Source: Phormidium sp. OSCR (GTDB lineage: Bacteria; Cyanobacteriota; Cyanobacteriia; Cyanobacteriales; Geitlerinemataceae). From it: DNA of 64,000 bases. The stretch spans positions 1 to 64,000 of the forward strand of contig LJZT01000005.1 of NCBI GenBank assembly GCA_001314905.1, read 5' to 3'. The position numbers and the translations under genes are program-made. Below the pieces are notes generated by a model. That model ran no database searches and was not told the origin of the DNA. It saw only the letters and a program-made list of their open reading frames with translations. How positions within the stretch are numbered: position 1 is the stretch's first letter; every line of letters begins with the position of its first letter. Positions 24,493 through 33,478 of the stretch are shown here, piece by piece.

Positions 24493-24545
24493 TGTAGGGG
24501 AACCCACCCCTAACCCCTCCCAGGAGGGGATTTTTCGCCCCTACA
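24493..24545. repeat. Palindromic element TGTAGGGG…CCCCTACA, copy 1
   Basis: A 53-base element: TGTAGGGG and CCCCTACA form its inverted ends, and CCCCTCC/GGAGGGG forms an inner hairpin. A second copy of nearly the same sequence sits at 35649-35704. The inner hairpin is the same as in the larger repeat islands. It lies between mazF and the GH3 gene. Confidence 0.85.
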
Positions 24546-24629
24546 GCAACGGATGTAATCTGTCATAAATTGTCCTGATCACCCTGAACCTAGGAAACCC
24601 TTTTTTCGATTGTTCATTCTCCATTATTA

Positions 24630-26222
24630 ATGTTTAATCCCTCGGACTTATCTCTACGTCGTCTTGTTGCCCAAATGTTTGTCGTTCGGGCCTCGGGGCA
24701 TCTGTTTGATTCACAAATTCGCTATCGGGCCTGGGAACCGGAGTGGCAGAGATTGCAACATTGGCTTCAGGATTGGGGGATTGGTGGCGTGTTGCTCATT
24801 GATGGCAGTGTCAGCGAGTTGCGGCTGCGAACTCAGCAGTTGCAAGAGTGGGCCGAGATTCCCCTGTTACTCTGTGCCGATATTGAGGAAGGGGTGGGGC
24901 AACGCTTTACGGGGGCTACCTGGTTCCCACCGCCGATGGCGTTGGGAGAGATGGCCCGGGAGGATTTGCCTCAAGCCCAGGTTTTGGCCCGAGAGATGGG
25001 GCAATGGTTGGCGTTAGAGGCGGTTGCAGCAGGGTTGAACTGGATTTTAGCCCCGGTGGTGGATGTTAATAATAATCCCGATAATCCGGTGATTAATGTG
25101 CGATCGTTTAGTGACAATCCGGGGATCGTGACGGCTTTGGCAACGGCGTTTCTTGAAGGAACTCAAAGCCAGCCGGTTTTAACCACCGCTAAACATTTTC
25201 CCGGCCATGGAGATACCAGTGTCGACTCCCATTGGCAATTGCCCCAATTGCCTCATGATGCTCAGCGGTTGGAGGCGGTGGAGTTGGTTCCCTTTCGCGG
25301 GGCGATCGCCGCTGGCGTTGATGCGGTGATGACGGCTCATGTGCAGGTTCCCCTCTGGGATGAGGCTGCCCCCGTTACCCTCTCGCCTCGGGTGTTAGAC
25401 GAGCAGCTACGGGGTGCATTGGGGTTTAATGGCTTGGTGGTGACGGATGCTTTGGTGATGGGGGCGATCGCCAACCAGTATGATGCCCGTGAGGCGGCGG
25501 TGTTAGCCGTTGAGGCGGGCAATGATATTGTCTTGATGCCCGAGGATCTCCCCGGTGGGATTGAGGCGGTGTGTCAGGCGGTGGAGTCGGGGCGAATTCG
25601 CCGCGATCGCATCCTGGCTTCGGTGCAACGGATTGCTCGGGCGAAGGCCAAGATCACCCCCAGCAACCGCTCTCCACTGGAGGATTTAGCCCAAGTCGGC
25701 TCTGATGAAGCCAAACAACTCGGCGATCGCATCCTGCGAGCCTCGGGAACCGCTCGCCCTGGCTCGGTTGCCACGGTTGAGTCGGGCTATAATTTGGTCG
25801 TCGTCGATGACCTGTTACGTAGCCGCTATCTCGATCACCACTCCCCTGCTATTGCCCTGCCGAAACAGCAGGGATATCAGCCCTATTTGCTGGATCTCAA
25901 CGGGGATCAATCCCCCAGTTCGGCGATCGTTTCAGCCCCGACAATTATGCAGGTTTTTATTCGCGGCAATCCCTTTGGAAGTAGCCTCGCTTTGGCTCAA
26001 CTGAGCGAAAAATGGCTTAACAAATTATTAAGAGATGGCGATCTTCGGGCGATCGCCATTTATGGTAGTCCATATAGTCTCAAACGATTCTTGCGCCAGA
26101 TCCCTACATCTGTCCCTTATGCGTTTTCCTTTGGACATATGGCCGCAGCCCAAGCGATCGCCCTTAATCAGTTATTCCCAGATTTGCGGCTAGATTGGTC
26201 ATCCTTGACCCCCTTAGCCTAA
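24630..26222 (+). CDS. Glycoside hydrolase family 3, beta-N-acetylhexosaminidase (NagZ-like)
   Basis: A 530-residue GH3 protein without a signal peptide. The NagZ-type signature KHFPGHGDTSVDSHWQLP carries the His-Asp general acid/base pair, and VVTDALVMGAI carries the nucleophilic Asp. NagZ removes N-acetylglucosamine from muropeptides in wall recycling. Residues 1-345 are the barrel; the extra C-terminal 180 residues (YNLVVVDDLLRSRYLDHHSP onward) form a second alpha/beta domain as in two-domain GH3 enzymes. It is cytoplasmic by sequence. Together with the S66 peptidase at 16-17 kb it suggests muropeptide recycling, though the genes are apart. Confidence 0.9.
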   Translation: MFNPSDLSLRRLVAQMFVVRASGHLFDSQIRYRAWEPEWQRLQHWLQDWGIGGVLLIDGSVSELRLRTQQLQEWAEIPLLLCADIEEGVGQRFTGATWFPPPMALGEMAREDLPQAQVLAREMGQWLALEAVAAGLNWILAPVVDVNNNPDNPVINVRSFSDNPGIVTALATAFLEGTQSQPVLTTAKHFPGHGDTSVDSHWQLPQLPHDAQRLEAVELVPFRGAIAAGVDAVMTAHVQVPLWDEAAPVTLSPRVLDEQLRGALGFNGLVVTDALVMGAIANQYDAREAAVLAVEAGNDIVLMPEDLPGGIEAVCQAVESGRIRRDRILASVQRIARAKAKITPSNRSPLEDLAQVGSDEAKQLGDRILRASGTARPGSVATVESGYNLVVVDDLLRSRYLDHHSPAIALPKQQGYQPYLLDLNGDQSPSSAIVSAPTIMQVFIRGNPFGSSLALAQLSEKWLNKLLRDGDLRAIAIYGSPYSLKRFLRQIPTSVPYAFSFGHMAAAQAIALNQLFPDLRLDWSSLTPLA

Positions 26223-26564
26223 ATTTGGCAGCGTTGGACGTCACACTCCCCCTGGGTTCGGATTTGTTAGGATGGCGTTGAGAACCACCACTCCGACCTG
26301 CAACGGGATGTTTCCGTCCCGAGGACGATGACCGACTTCATGAAAATTCATTAAACTTGAGTATAATTGAGGTGTCCATACCTCAAGGACGGTCAAATGT
26401 TTGTATAGAAGGTTACAGCTTCCTCGATCATTTGTCCGAATCCCGTTAGCAGGCCCTAACTCAAGCTTAGATTTAACCGAGCAACGATTCACGAGAGCAA
26501 GCTCGCTCTAAATCCTGTTTACAGTTTCTACAGTTCAGCTCACTCTATATCACAGGGATATATT
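26223..26564. other. Gene-free stretch with one hairpin
   Basis: 342 bases with no supportable gene. GGGATGTTTCCGTCCC (26301-26316) can form a short hairpin, and the minus-strand ORF of 83 residues here resembles no protein I know. The AT-rich last 60 bases probably hold the DUF4327 promoter. The region could be debris of a mobile element, but I cannot identify one. Confidence 0.4.
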
Positions 26565-26792
26565 ATGACTTTCACAACCACCACCCGGTACAGTATTGAA
26601 ACCATCGAAGAAGAGGCTCGCCATTTGGTGCAGAAGGGAGCCGTTAGCCGCCAGCAGCCGATTTACACCCTCTGCGTCCATATTCCGGCGCGTCATTGGA
26701 CGTCTGTCGAAATTGAACTCGAGAAGCACGACTATCTGCTACGCGATCGCATCGGCGACCTCGTTGGCCCCGAGACCTGGGAAAACGACTAG
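26565..26792 (+). CDS. DUF4327 family protein
   Basis: A 75-residue protein close to the cyanobacterial family DUF4327: TRYSIETIEEEARHLVQKGAVSRQQPIYTLCVHIPARHW, then ELEKHDYLLRDRIGDLVGPETWEND. The family is small, soluble, cyanobacteria-specific and of unknown function. The gene stands alone, with an AGGGATATATT leader and a strong hairpin 150 bases downstream. Confidence 0.85.
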   Translation: MTFTTTTRYSIETIEEEARHLVQKGAVSRQQPIYTLCVHIPARHWTSVEIELEKHDYLLRDRIGDLVGPETWEND

Positions 26793-26945
26793 AGCGTCTG
26801 AAGTCCTGTCCGCTTCTCCATACCACGACTATTTAAACAAGGTAGAGGCGATCGGGTCGTAACCCTTGTTACCGTTTTGTGAATTTTCGCCAAAATTGGT
26901 AACGAATTATCACGATTTCGCTTAACTCCTTCACCGTCGAGGCCC

Positions 26946-26984
26946 AACAACGGCGAACTGTAACAGCTACAGTTCACCGTTGTT
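26946..26984. terminator. Long hairpin between DUF4327 and the convergent minus-strand gene
   Basis: AACAACGGCGAACTGTA pairs with TACAGTTCACCGTTGTT: a 17-bp stem with one mismatch and a five-base loop. Because it lies between convergent genes (26792 plus, 27029 minus), it can act as a two-way terminator. Confidence 0.75.
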
Positions 26985-27028
26985 CTCGTGGCTGGGTTCC
27001 CCTGGGATGGGATCGATCGCCGACACCC

Positions 27029-27409
27029 CTAAGTGTCAGATTGGGACTGTCGCAGTTGTTCCAACTCCTGACGTAACGAGGCCACCATTTCCGAGAGAGC
27101 TTCTAACTCTTCTTCGGTTGCGGGTTCAGCGGTTGACTCCTCCGCGTCTCCCGTCACATCAACGGTTCTGGGGCCATCGGGAGATTGACTGCCGAGGAGT
27201 TCATCGACAAAGCGACGTGCTTCGAGTTCGGTGATCTCTCCTTTTTCCGCTAAGCGTTGTACCACAGCCTCCCAATCCTGATTTTGCAGGGCCTGTAGAT
27301 TTTCTTCGCGTTTCTGAGCATCTTGTAAACTTTCTAGGGCAGTCGATGCCGCGCCTACGGTAGCACGGAAACTGGTTTGTAATGACTGCATCAACGTGTC
27401 GGGGTTCAT
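27029..27409 (-). CDS. Phasin-like/cyanobacterial conserved hypothetical protein
   Basis: From MNPDTLMQSLQTSFRAT (27409; the track adds eight residues) the protein has 126 residues. It is entirely helical and hydrophilic: a first helix pair up to LQNQDWEAVVQRLAEKGEITELEARRFVDELL, an acidic Thr/Glu spacer, and a C-terminal coiled coil SEMVASLRQELEQLRQSQ. The pattern resembles small phasin-like or polyhydroxyalkanoate-granule-type proteins seen in cyanobacteria, but the match is weak. No membrane segment. Function not assigned. Confidence 0.6.
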   Translation of the reverse strand: MNPDTLMQSLQTSFRATVGAASTALESLQDAQKREENLQALQNQDWEAVVQRLAEKGEITELEARRFVDELLGSQSPDGPRTVDVTGDAEESTAEPATEEELEALSEMVASLRQELEQLRQSQSDT

Positions 27410-27549
27410 AGGACTCAACTGGTAAAGGGGCAAGGGTTTGACTGTATGTTAACAAAGGTGAAGGGCGATCGCGCAAAAACCAGACCCGAGACCCCAACGC
27501 CGCCGATGTCAAGCCGCCCGTGATCGTCCGAGAATCCCAGTCTCGACCC

Positions 27550-28779
27550 TCAGGACCGAGGACGACAAATGCCGAACACCGACGTATAGCCATGTAAAAA
27601 AGTTGATCCGCCCACCGGCCCGATTTCTCCATTACAGAAAAAGCCACTCAGCGGTAGATTGGGCAAATAGCGATGGAATAGTCGCGAGTCAAAATTCCCA
27701 TCTTTGTATAAGCCAAGGCCTCGGCCGAGACAGGCAAACATCAAGGCCCCCAAGGGCTGGGATTGCCCCGCTGAACCCTCACAATAGCGTTGGAGTAGGG
27801 TGTCGAGGTCATCAGCGGAGGTTTGAGCATCCCGTAAGTGAAACTGAATCCGCTGGCCCGGGCGAACCCGATCGCCGATGGCGATGGCCCCGGCTTGGGG
27901 ATCAACCCCGACAAGATTACGAATCAGAAAATCCCCCGCTTCGAGGCGTTGCTTAAACTCATCACGCACCACACCGATAAACAGAGACTGTTGGGCTAAC
28001 TCGCGATCGCTCTGGCTTAACTGAGTGATCAACTCTCGCAGCAACTCCAGGGGAGGGCGAGGGCTGTCCGTTTCCCCCAAATCATCCAGGGCCAAAATGA
28101 TATTGCGTTCCCCCGAGGCGACACGATAAGGCTTGCCAATGGGACGACATCCCTGGGCGACGATGGTATCGAGTTGCACATTTCCAGATAGGGCCAGGCC
28201 CACGACTCCTTCTGCTAAGGCGCGATCGCCATAAAACAAACTCCCCCCATTGAGAACCCCTCCACTGGAAAGTCCCCCCACCTTCGGAGCATTGGGATAG
28301 GCATAATCGAGGCCCTGAAGACAATCAGTAATGCCCGTCATCAAGGGATCGGCCAAGAGAATCAGTTGGGGATCATCCGCTGGATTAACGCCGATGGCCT
28401 CGATCCAGCGATCGGGAGGGCTATCGAGATCCGGCAGATGTTCCAACGAGAGATAAAAGTCCTGAATCTTCACCCCCGGTAGGTGCGCGAGGGTTAAGCT
28501 GATGCCAATATCGCCCTCGATTTCCACTGTCTCAATCGACTCTGTCCCTGTTTGACGATTACCAATCACACCTCCACCACCACAGCCAATCAGGGGAATA
28601 TCTGGGAGTTGTTCTCGCAGTAGGGGCAACACCCGAGGGTAATCCGTCGCGAAGGCCGAGGAGATAAACACTAACCCTAGATCCGGCGGCTTCGACAGGC
28701 CTTCAAGAGCAGCCTGACTCACCTCCGTAATGGCGGCTTCGAGGGATGGACGAGTTGATAGGGAATTAACCCACTCCAT
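27550..28779 (-). CDS. FIST domain sensory protein
   Basis: A 409-residue protein from MEWVNSLSTRPSLEAAI (28779); the track's 48 extra residues run through the non-coding leader. It consists of FIST-N (LGLVFISSAFATDYPRVLP, LIGCGGGGVIGNRQ; about 25-220) and FIST-C (about 240-400: FIGVVRDEFKQ, FLIRNLVGVDPQAGAIAIGD and LSGFFCNGEIGPVGGSTFLHGYTSVF). FIST modules are thought to bind small ligands, perhaps amino acids, and often sit on kinases or methyl-accepting proteins; here the module stands alone. It is divergent from bioF over 344 bases. Confidence 0.88.
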   Translation of the reverse strand: MEWVNSLSTRPSLEAAITEVSQAALEGLSKPPDLGLVFISSAFATDYPRVLPLLREQLPDIPLIGCGGGGVIGNRQTGTESIETVEIEGDIGISLTLAHLPGVKIQDFYLSLEHLPDLDSPPDRWIEAIGVNPADDPQLILLADPLMTGITDCLQGLDYAYPNAPKVGGLSSGGVLNGGSLFYGDRALAEGVVGLALSGNVQLDTIVAQGCRPIGKPYRVASGERNIILALDDLGETDSPRPPLELLRELITQLSQSDRELAQQSLFIGVVRDEFKQRLEAGDFLIRNLVGVDPQAGAIAIGDRVRPGQRIQFHLRDAQTSADDLDTLLQRYCEGSAGQSQPLGALMFACLGRGLGLYKDGNFDSRLFHRYLPNLPLSGFFCNGEIGPVGGSTFLHGYTSVFGICRPRS

Positions 28780-29123
28780 AGCAGTTTCTCTCACGAAGAT
28801 AGGGGGGACAAGGTGGAGGCTTGAGAGGGAGACGAGGCAAATCTCAAGGTGACGATCAAGTTTTGCTGTCACCGCCTCATAGTCCGATATCGGTGATCCT
28901 ATCAAGAAGCGACCCCGACTCAAGGTCTAATCTGCGAGTCCTTGGGGGAGTCTCCGTTGAACTTAGCCTACGCTCACCCCGGTCTCGTTCGCTCATCTGC
29001 GTCCTGGACAGCCCGTCGGTCATGTTAGGATGCCCCGAGGGGGAGGGGTTATCAACGACCCAAAACACGAGATGTTCTCCAACGGGTTTGCTAACGGGTT
29101 TGCTAACGGGTTTGTACGATGTC
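28780..29123. promoter_or_regulatory. Divergent intergenic region FIST/bioF with a 12-base tandem repeat
   Basis: This 344-base region holds the promoters of both flanking genes, though I cannot assign clear boxes. AACGGGTTTG occurs three times at exact 12-base spacing (29081, 29093, 29105), ending nine bases before the bioF ATG. The phase is close to one helical turn, so it could be an operator array, or a slippage repeat in the leader. Confidence 0.5.
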
Positions 29124-30305
29124 ATGAGTCCCTATTCTTGGATCGAGCGATCGCTGGCCACAATTGACAAAGCCAATTGGTATCGGCAGGTACAACCCCT
29201 GGCCGGACGCAGTGGTGCCGAGGTGAGTCTGCAAGGAACCCCAGTCCTGAATTTTGCTAGCAACGACTATTTAGGTTTGTCCGGCGATGACCGGCTGATT
29301 GAGGCTGCGGTGGCGGCGACGCGGGAGTATGGAACTGGGAGTACGGGATCGCGCCTGTTGAGTGGTCATCGTCCCCTGCACCGAGACTTAGAAATGGCTA
29401 TTGCTCGGCTTAAACAAACCGAGGATGCGATCGTCTTTAGTTCCGGGTATTTGGCAAATTTAGGCACGATTTCCGCCCTAGTCGGTCCTCGTGATGGGAT
29501 TTTTGCCGATGCCTATAATCACTCCAGTTTACGCCAAGGCAGTCGTCTGTCTGGGGCAAGGGTACAGGAGTATCCCCATGGAGATATGGTGGCCCTGCGG
29601 CAACAGTTGCAACAGCAGCGATCGCAGGTTCGCCGCGCCCTCATTGTCACCGATGGGGTGTTTAGTATGGATGGAGATCTCTGTCCCCTGCCGCAACTGC
29701 TGGATTTAGCCCAAGAGTACGAGGCGATGCTGTTAGTCGATGATGCTCATGGAACCGGGGTTCTCGGGAGTCGGGGCGCGGGAACCGTCGCTCATTTTCA
29801 CTGTGGCGATCGCCCCCTGGTTCAGATGGGAACCCTCAGTAAAGCCCTAGGCAGTTTGGGGGGCTATGTCGCCGCCTCCGCCTCGCTAATCGACTATCTC
29901 CGCAATCGCGCCTCTACCTGGATTTACAGCACCGGACTCTCCCCAGCCGATACAGCGGCGGCCAAGGCGGCGATCGCGATCGTTGAGGCTGAACCCCAGC
30001 GACGACAGCAGCTCTGGACTCATCAGACCTATCTCAAGCAGCGACTCCTTAGCATACTAAGTCAAAAAAGTCAAGCTAAAATCGGGCCACTTCTGCCTTC
30101 GCAGTCTCCCATCCTCTGCATCCAACTCGCGGACGCCGCCCAAGCCGTGACTCTCGGGGCGAGTTTACGAGAGGCCGGAGTCTTCCTCTCGGCCGTACGT
30201 CCTCCCACCGTCCCCACCAGTCGCCTACGCATCACCCTCATGGCGACCCATGAGCGAGACCATCTCGATCGCCTCTGTGAGTGTTTAGCCAGCTTAGCCG
30301 CGTGA
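29124..30305 (+). CDS. bioF: 8-amino-7-oxononanoate synthase
   Basis: BioF condenses pimeloyl-ACP with alanine, the first committed ring-forming step of biotin synthesis. The start is [17 protein letters not shown] at 29124; the track's 101-residue extension reads through the intergenic repeat. The 393-residue PLP enzyme shows [48 protein letters not shown] and the PLP lysine in [14 protein letters not shown]. No bioC/bioH/bioD adjoin; bioB is at 53 kb. Biotin supply links it to accC at 3 kb. Confidence 0.93.
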   Translation: MSPYSWIERSLATIDKANWYRQVQPLAGRSGAEVSLQGTPVLNFASNDYLGLSGDDRLIEAAVAATREYGTGSTGSRLLSGHRPLHRDLEMAIARLKQTEDAIVFSSGYLANLGTISALVGPRDGIFADAYNHSSLRQGSRLSGARVQEYPHGDMVALRQQLQQQRSQVRRALIVTDGVFSMDGDLCPLPQLLDLAQEYEAMLLVDDAHGTGVLGSRGAGTVAHFHCGDRPLVQMGTLSKALGSLGGYVAASASLIDYLRNRASTWIYSTGLSPADTAAAKAAIAIVEAEPQRRQQLWTHQTYLKQRLLSILSQKSQAKIGPLLPSQSPILCIQLADAAQAVTLGASLREAGVFLSAVRPPTVPTSRLRITLMATHERDHLDRLCECLASLAA

Positions 30306-30569
30306 TCAACTCCCTTGAGGGCGACGGTTTCAGCTAAGCTAGATCATACCGTCAACGTCGGCCCGAAACGGTCAGCGATGAAAACCTACTTCGGTTATGT
30401 GCTTCACAAATAATCCTGTGCTGCTTTGAGGTCAACACAAGGTTCAACCCAACCCAGAGAAACCCCTCGTGACCCCCTAATTGATCCCTTACGAGTTCCT
30501 GTTCACTGTTCGCTGTTACCTTACCGATAACGACAAGCGGATGCTACACGCCAAACGGTTCAATCATCC

Positions 30570-32651
30570 ATGAATGTCAAAACGTCCGTTTTGGAGGATT
30601 TGTTGCAGGCGCAGCCTCACCTGCGATCGCAAACATACTTTAAATCTTCCCTCATTGCCCTCTCCCACGCGATGGAAGATCAGGTCTTGGCGGGAGAAAA
30701 CTCACCCCTCGTCATCGCCAGCTTCCAAAAAGAACGCTTCTATCGCATGGAAGCAAGCCGATACAAGCGCATCGCCCAAGCCAGCGAACACGTCTATGTT
30801 CTAGCAGCCCCAGAAAGTGATTTCAGCAACCAGTCAGGCCATTATGAAACCATCGCCTTCAGCGGCGACGAACCCCTCAGCCAAGAATGGAACCTGGTCA
30901 TTCTTAGCCCCAATTATGGAACTTGTCTCGTCTGTCAAGAACAAAACATTCCTGAAGGAGAAACTCGCTGGCTCGGAGAAACAAGCCTAGAAATTGACAC
31001 AGCACGGCGGTTTGAGGGCATTTGGAGCTTTGACCACGACCTAAGCCGTTTTGTCGCCGAACAGCTTTTACAGCGGATTTTGCACTATCGCCCGGAACTG
31101 GCCGACAAAGTCGCCCAAGCTCGTCGCAACTACGGCCTAGATGGCCAGCCTCTCGAACCCCAAGTGACCCCAGTCGTTGAACCTTTAGGAATGAACCCTG
31201 GCCCCTTTGCCGAGCGACTGATTACCTATTTGCAAGCCGGTCAGTATAAACTCATCAAAGCCTACCGCTCCATCGCCGCCCAGGAAGAACAAGAGCGCTT
31301 AGTCAACTCCATCACCACCGCCATTCGCCAATCCCTGGACCCCCAAGAAATCCTCAAAGTTGCCGTGCGCGAGTTAGGTGAGGTCTTAGATGTCTGTCGT
31401 TGTTTGGTCTACCGCTGTAAAGAAACCGACGCCACCGCTACCATCGTCCATGAATACGCCGCCCCAGGCATTCAATCGTTAGTGGGGGAAACCTGGGCCT
31501 TATTGGATAACCCCTTATTTCAAGAAGCCATTGAACGCCAATCGGGGGTCTTCCTCGAAGATACTGAACATCCCCAGCAGACGAGAATGGAGAGTTTGGC
31601 CTCGCTGTTAGAACAGCCAACGGCCCGCGATTGGTTAGCCCAACAGGTCCAACGCTGGAAAATTGGGGCTTGGTTAATGATGCCGATTCTCTATCGAGGT
31701 AAACTGTTGGGAATTTTGGAGTTACATCACTGTCAGGGATGCGCTCACCATTGGTCGAACGATGAAGTGGCCTTAGTCAATACCATTGCCATTCAGATGG
31801 GAACGGGGTTAATTCAAGCGGAAACCTACGCTCACCTCGAAGATCTCAATCAACAACTCGAAGCCCTCGAACGGACACGCAGCAATTTGATTGCGATTAC
31901 CGGCCATGAGTTGCGAACCCCCCTGTCCACGATTCAAATTTGCCTCGAAAGTCTGGCCAGTGAACCGGATATGCCCGAAGAGTTACAGAAGGTCATGCTC
32001 AATACGGCGTTAGTGGATGCTGAACGATTACGGGAACTGGTGCAAGACTTTCTCACCCTGTCTCGTTTTGAGAGTGGACGGGTGGAATGGAATTTAGAAC
32101 CGCTCTCGTTGCAAGAATGTATTGATTTAGCCATGAGCGGGGTGAGAGCGCGTTACGGAGGAGAGTATGGAGGAGAGTCGTTGCCGGAGTTGGTGGTGGA
32201 TATTCCCCCAGATTTACCGTTGGTTCAGGCTGATGGGGAATGGTTGGTGCAGGTGTTGGGGAAACTGCTCGATAATGCCTGCAAGTTTACCCCCAGTGGT
32301 GGCTCGATTACGGTTCAGGCTACGCCGATGGGCTATCGTCTGCTTAAGGTGACGGTGGCGGACACGGGACGAGGGATTGAACCGGCTCGGGTTGAAGATA
32401 TTTTTGAGCGCTTCTACCAGGAGGAAGGGGCGCTACGACGCACGACGGGGGGAACTGGCTTAGGGTTAGCCATCTGTCGGCAAGCGGTTCAACGCTGGGG
32501 AGGCCAGGTTTGGGCTGAATCAGAGGGGAAAGATCGCGGCAGTCGCTTCCATTTCACGATTCCCCGCCTCGACGATGAGGCGACGTCAAGTTCGACCTCA
32601 AGTTTGGCGGGGGGCCTGTCGGCACTTCCCAAACGTCGGCGATCGCGTTGA
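30570..32651 (+). CDS. DICT-GAF sensor histidine kinase
   Basis: A 693-residue soluble kinase. Residues 1-200 are a DICT domain (TYFKSSLIALSHAMEDQVLAG, VIASFQKERFYRMEASRYKRIA), a sensory module typical of cyanobacteria and linked to light signalling. About 240-420 is a GAF domain (SLDPQEILKVAVRELGEVLDVCRCLVYRC) with a CRC cysteine pair but no clear bilin-lyase context. HisKA follows with phospho-acceptor histidine in ITGHELRTPLSTIQ, then HATPase with DNACKFTPSGG and GTGLGLAICRQAV. No response regulator adjoins, so its partner lies elsewhere. The gene is single, flanked by a 264-base upstream gap in which I see no clear signals. Confidence 0.92.
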   Translation: MNVKTSVLEDLLQAQPHLRSQTYFKSSLIALSHAMEDQVLAGENSPLVIASFQKERFYRMEASRYKRIAQASEHVYVLAAPESDFSNQSGHYETIAFSGDEPLSQEWNLVILSPNYGTCLVCQEQNIPEGETRWLGETSLEIDTARRFEGIWSFDHDLSRFVAEQLLQRILHYRPELADKVAQARRNYGLDGQPLEPQVTPVVEPLGMNPGPFAERLITYLQAGQYKLIKAYRSIAAQEEQERLVNSITTAIRQSLDPQEILKVAVRELGEVLDVCRCLVYRCKETDATATIVHEYAAPGIQSLVGETWALLDNPLFQEAIERQSGVFLEDTEHPQQTRMESLASLLEQPTARDWLAQQVQRWKIGAWLMMPILYRGKLLGILELHHCQGCAHHWSNDEVALVNTIAIQMGTGLIQAETYAHLEDLNQQLEALERTRSNLIAITGHELRTPLSTIQICLESLASEPDMPEELQKVMLNTALVDAERLRELVQDFLTLSRFESGRVEWNLEPLSLQECIDLAMSGVRARYGGEYGGESLPELVVDIPPDLPLVQADGEWLVQVLGKLLDNACKFTPSGGSITVQATPMGYRLLKVTVADTGRGIEPARVEDIFERFYQEEGALRRTTGGTGLGLAICRQAVQRWGGQVWAESEGKDRGSRFHFTIPRLDDEATSSSTSSLAGGLSALPKRRRSR

Positions 32652-32652
32652 G

Positions 32653-32750
32653 AAGGCAAAAGGCAAGGGGCAAAAGGCAAAAGGCAAGAGGCAAGGGGCA
32701 AGGGGCGTACCTTTAGGGTTGCCCTGTTCCCTTCTCTTGCCTCTTGCCGT
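32653..32750. repeat. Repeat island: GGCAAAA/GGCAAGG/GGCAAGA heptamers
   Basis: Heptamers of the GGCAAGA type with A/G variation run from just after the histidine kinase stop, followed by TAGGGTTGCCC (related to the GGGCAACC hairpin repeat) and TCTTGCC units in the other orientation. The palindromic core of the other islands is missing. It lies between the kinase gene and psaD. Confidence 0.75.
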
Positions 32751-32862
32751 CTATCCCCCGTTCCCTAACAAACTGTTACATTTGTTGACGAGATGGCTCA
32801 CCTGACCCCGCTGCAATGATAGGATGCCCATCAAGCTCTTTAATCTCGTTCAATTTAAACTT

Positions 32863-33291
32863 ATGGCAGAAGAACTGACTGGAAAAACTCCGATTTTCGG
32901 TGGTAGCACCGGTGGTTTGCTTTCGGCGGCCGAACGTGAAGAAAAGTATGCCATCACCTGGACTAGCCCCAAGCAGCAAGTGTTTGAGATGCCCACCGGC
33001 GGTGCGGCGATCATGCACGAAGGTGAAAATCTGCTGTACTTGGCTCGCAAGGAACAGTGTTTGGCTCTCGGAACCCAACTGCGGACGAAGTTCAAGCCGA
33101 AACTCGAAGATTTTAAAATCTATCGGATTTTCCCCAACGGTGAAATGGAATATCTCCATCCCAAAGATGGTGTGTTCCCCGAGAAAGTGAACGAAGGTCG
33201 TCCAATGGTCAACACCATCGATCGCAATATCGGCAAAAACCCCGAACCCGCTAAACTCAAGTTCAGCGGCAAACAACCCTACACCGTTTAA
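32863..33291 (+). CDS. psaD: Photosystem I reaction centre subunit II (PsaD)
   Basis: PsaD sits on the stromal (cytoplasmic) face of photosystem I, stabilises PsaC and docks ferredoxin. The start is [20 protein letters not shown] at 32863 (142 residues, family length), not the upstream ATG of the track. [41 protein letters not shown] and [27 protein letters not shown] are the conserved core. Monocistronic, followed by a hairpin terminator. A TTGACG at 32785 may be part of its promoter. Confidence 0.98.
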   Translation: MAEELTGKTPIFGGSTGGLLSAAEREEKYAITWTSPKQQVFEMPTGGAAIMHEGENLLYLARKEQCLALGTQLRTKFKPKLEDFKIYRIFPNGEMEYLHPKDGVFPEKVNEGRPMVNTIDRNIGKNPEPAKLKFSGKQPYTV

Positions 33292-33329
33292 ATCGGTTCC
33301 GCTTGTCACGGACGTTAGGTCATCTTCCC

Positions 33330-33372
33330 AGAGAATGTAGAATGTGTTAGCATCTGCATTCTCTTTCTCTTT
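33330..33372 (+). terminator. Terminator after psaD
   Basis: AGAGAATGTAGA pairs with TCTGCATTCTCT (12 bp including one G-T pair) around an 11-base loop, followed by TTCTCTTT. Position 38 bases after the psaD stop and the T-rich tail fit an intrinsic terminator. Confidence 0.75.
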
Positions 33373-33478
33373 GCTGGGGAGCGGCTGTCGCTGTTAAGGG
33401 GTAACTAGGGTGAGACTCCCGAGGGTGAGACTCCCGAATTGTCCGAGTTCCACTGTGTAATTCTTAATCATCAGACCT

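Noticed and set aside
26241-26492. 83-residue minus-strand ORF
   Set aside because: No recognisable family, no ribosome binding site, lies in a gap with unremarkable composition; likely chance.
28821-29123. N-terminal extension of bioF
   Set aside because: 101 residues without family counterpart, reading through the divergent promoter region and the 12-base repeat.
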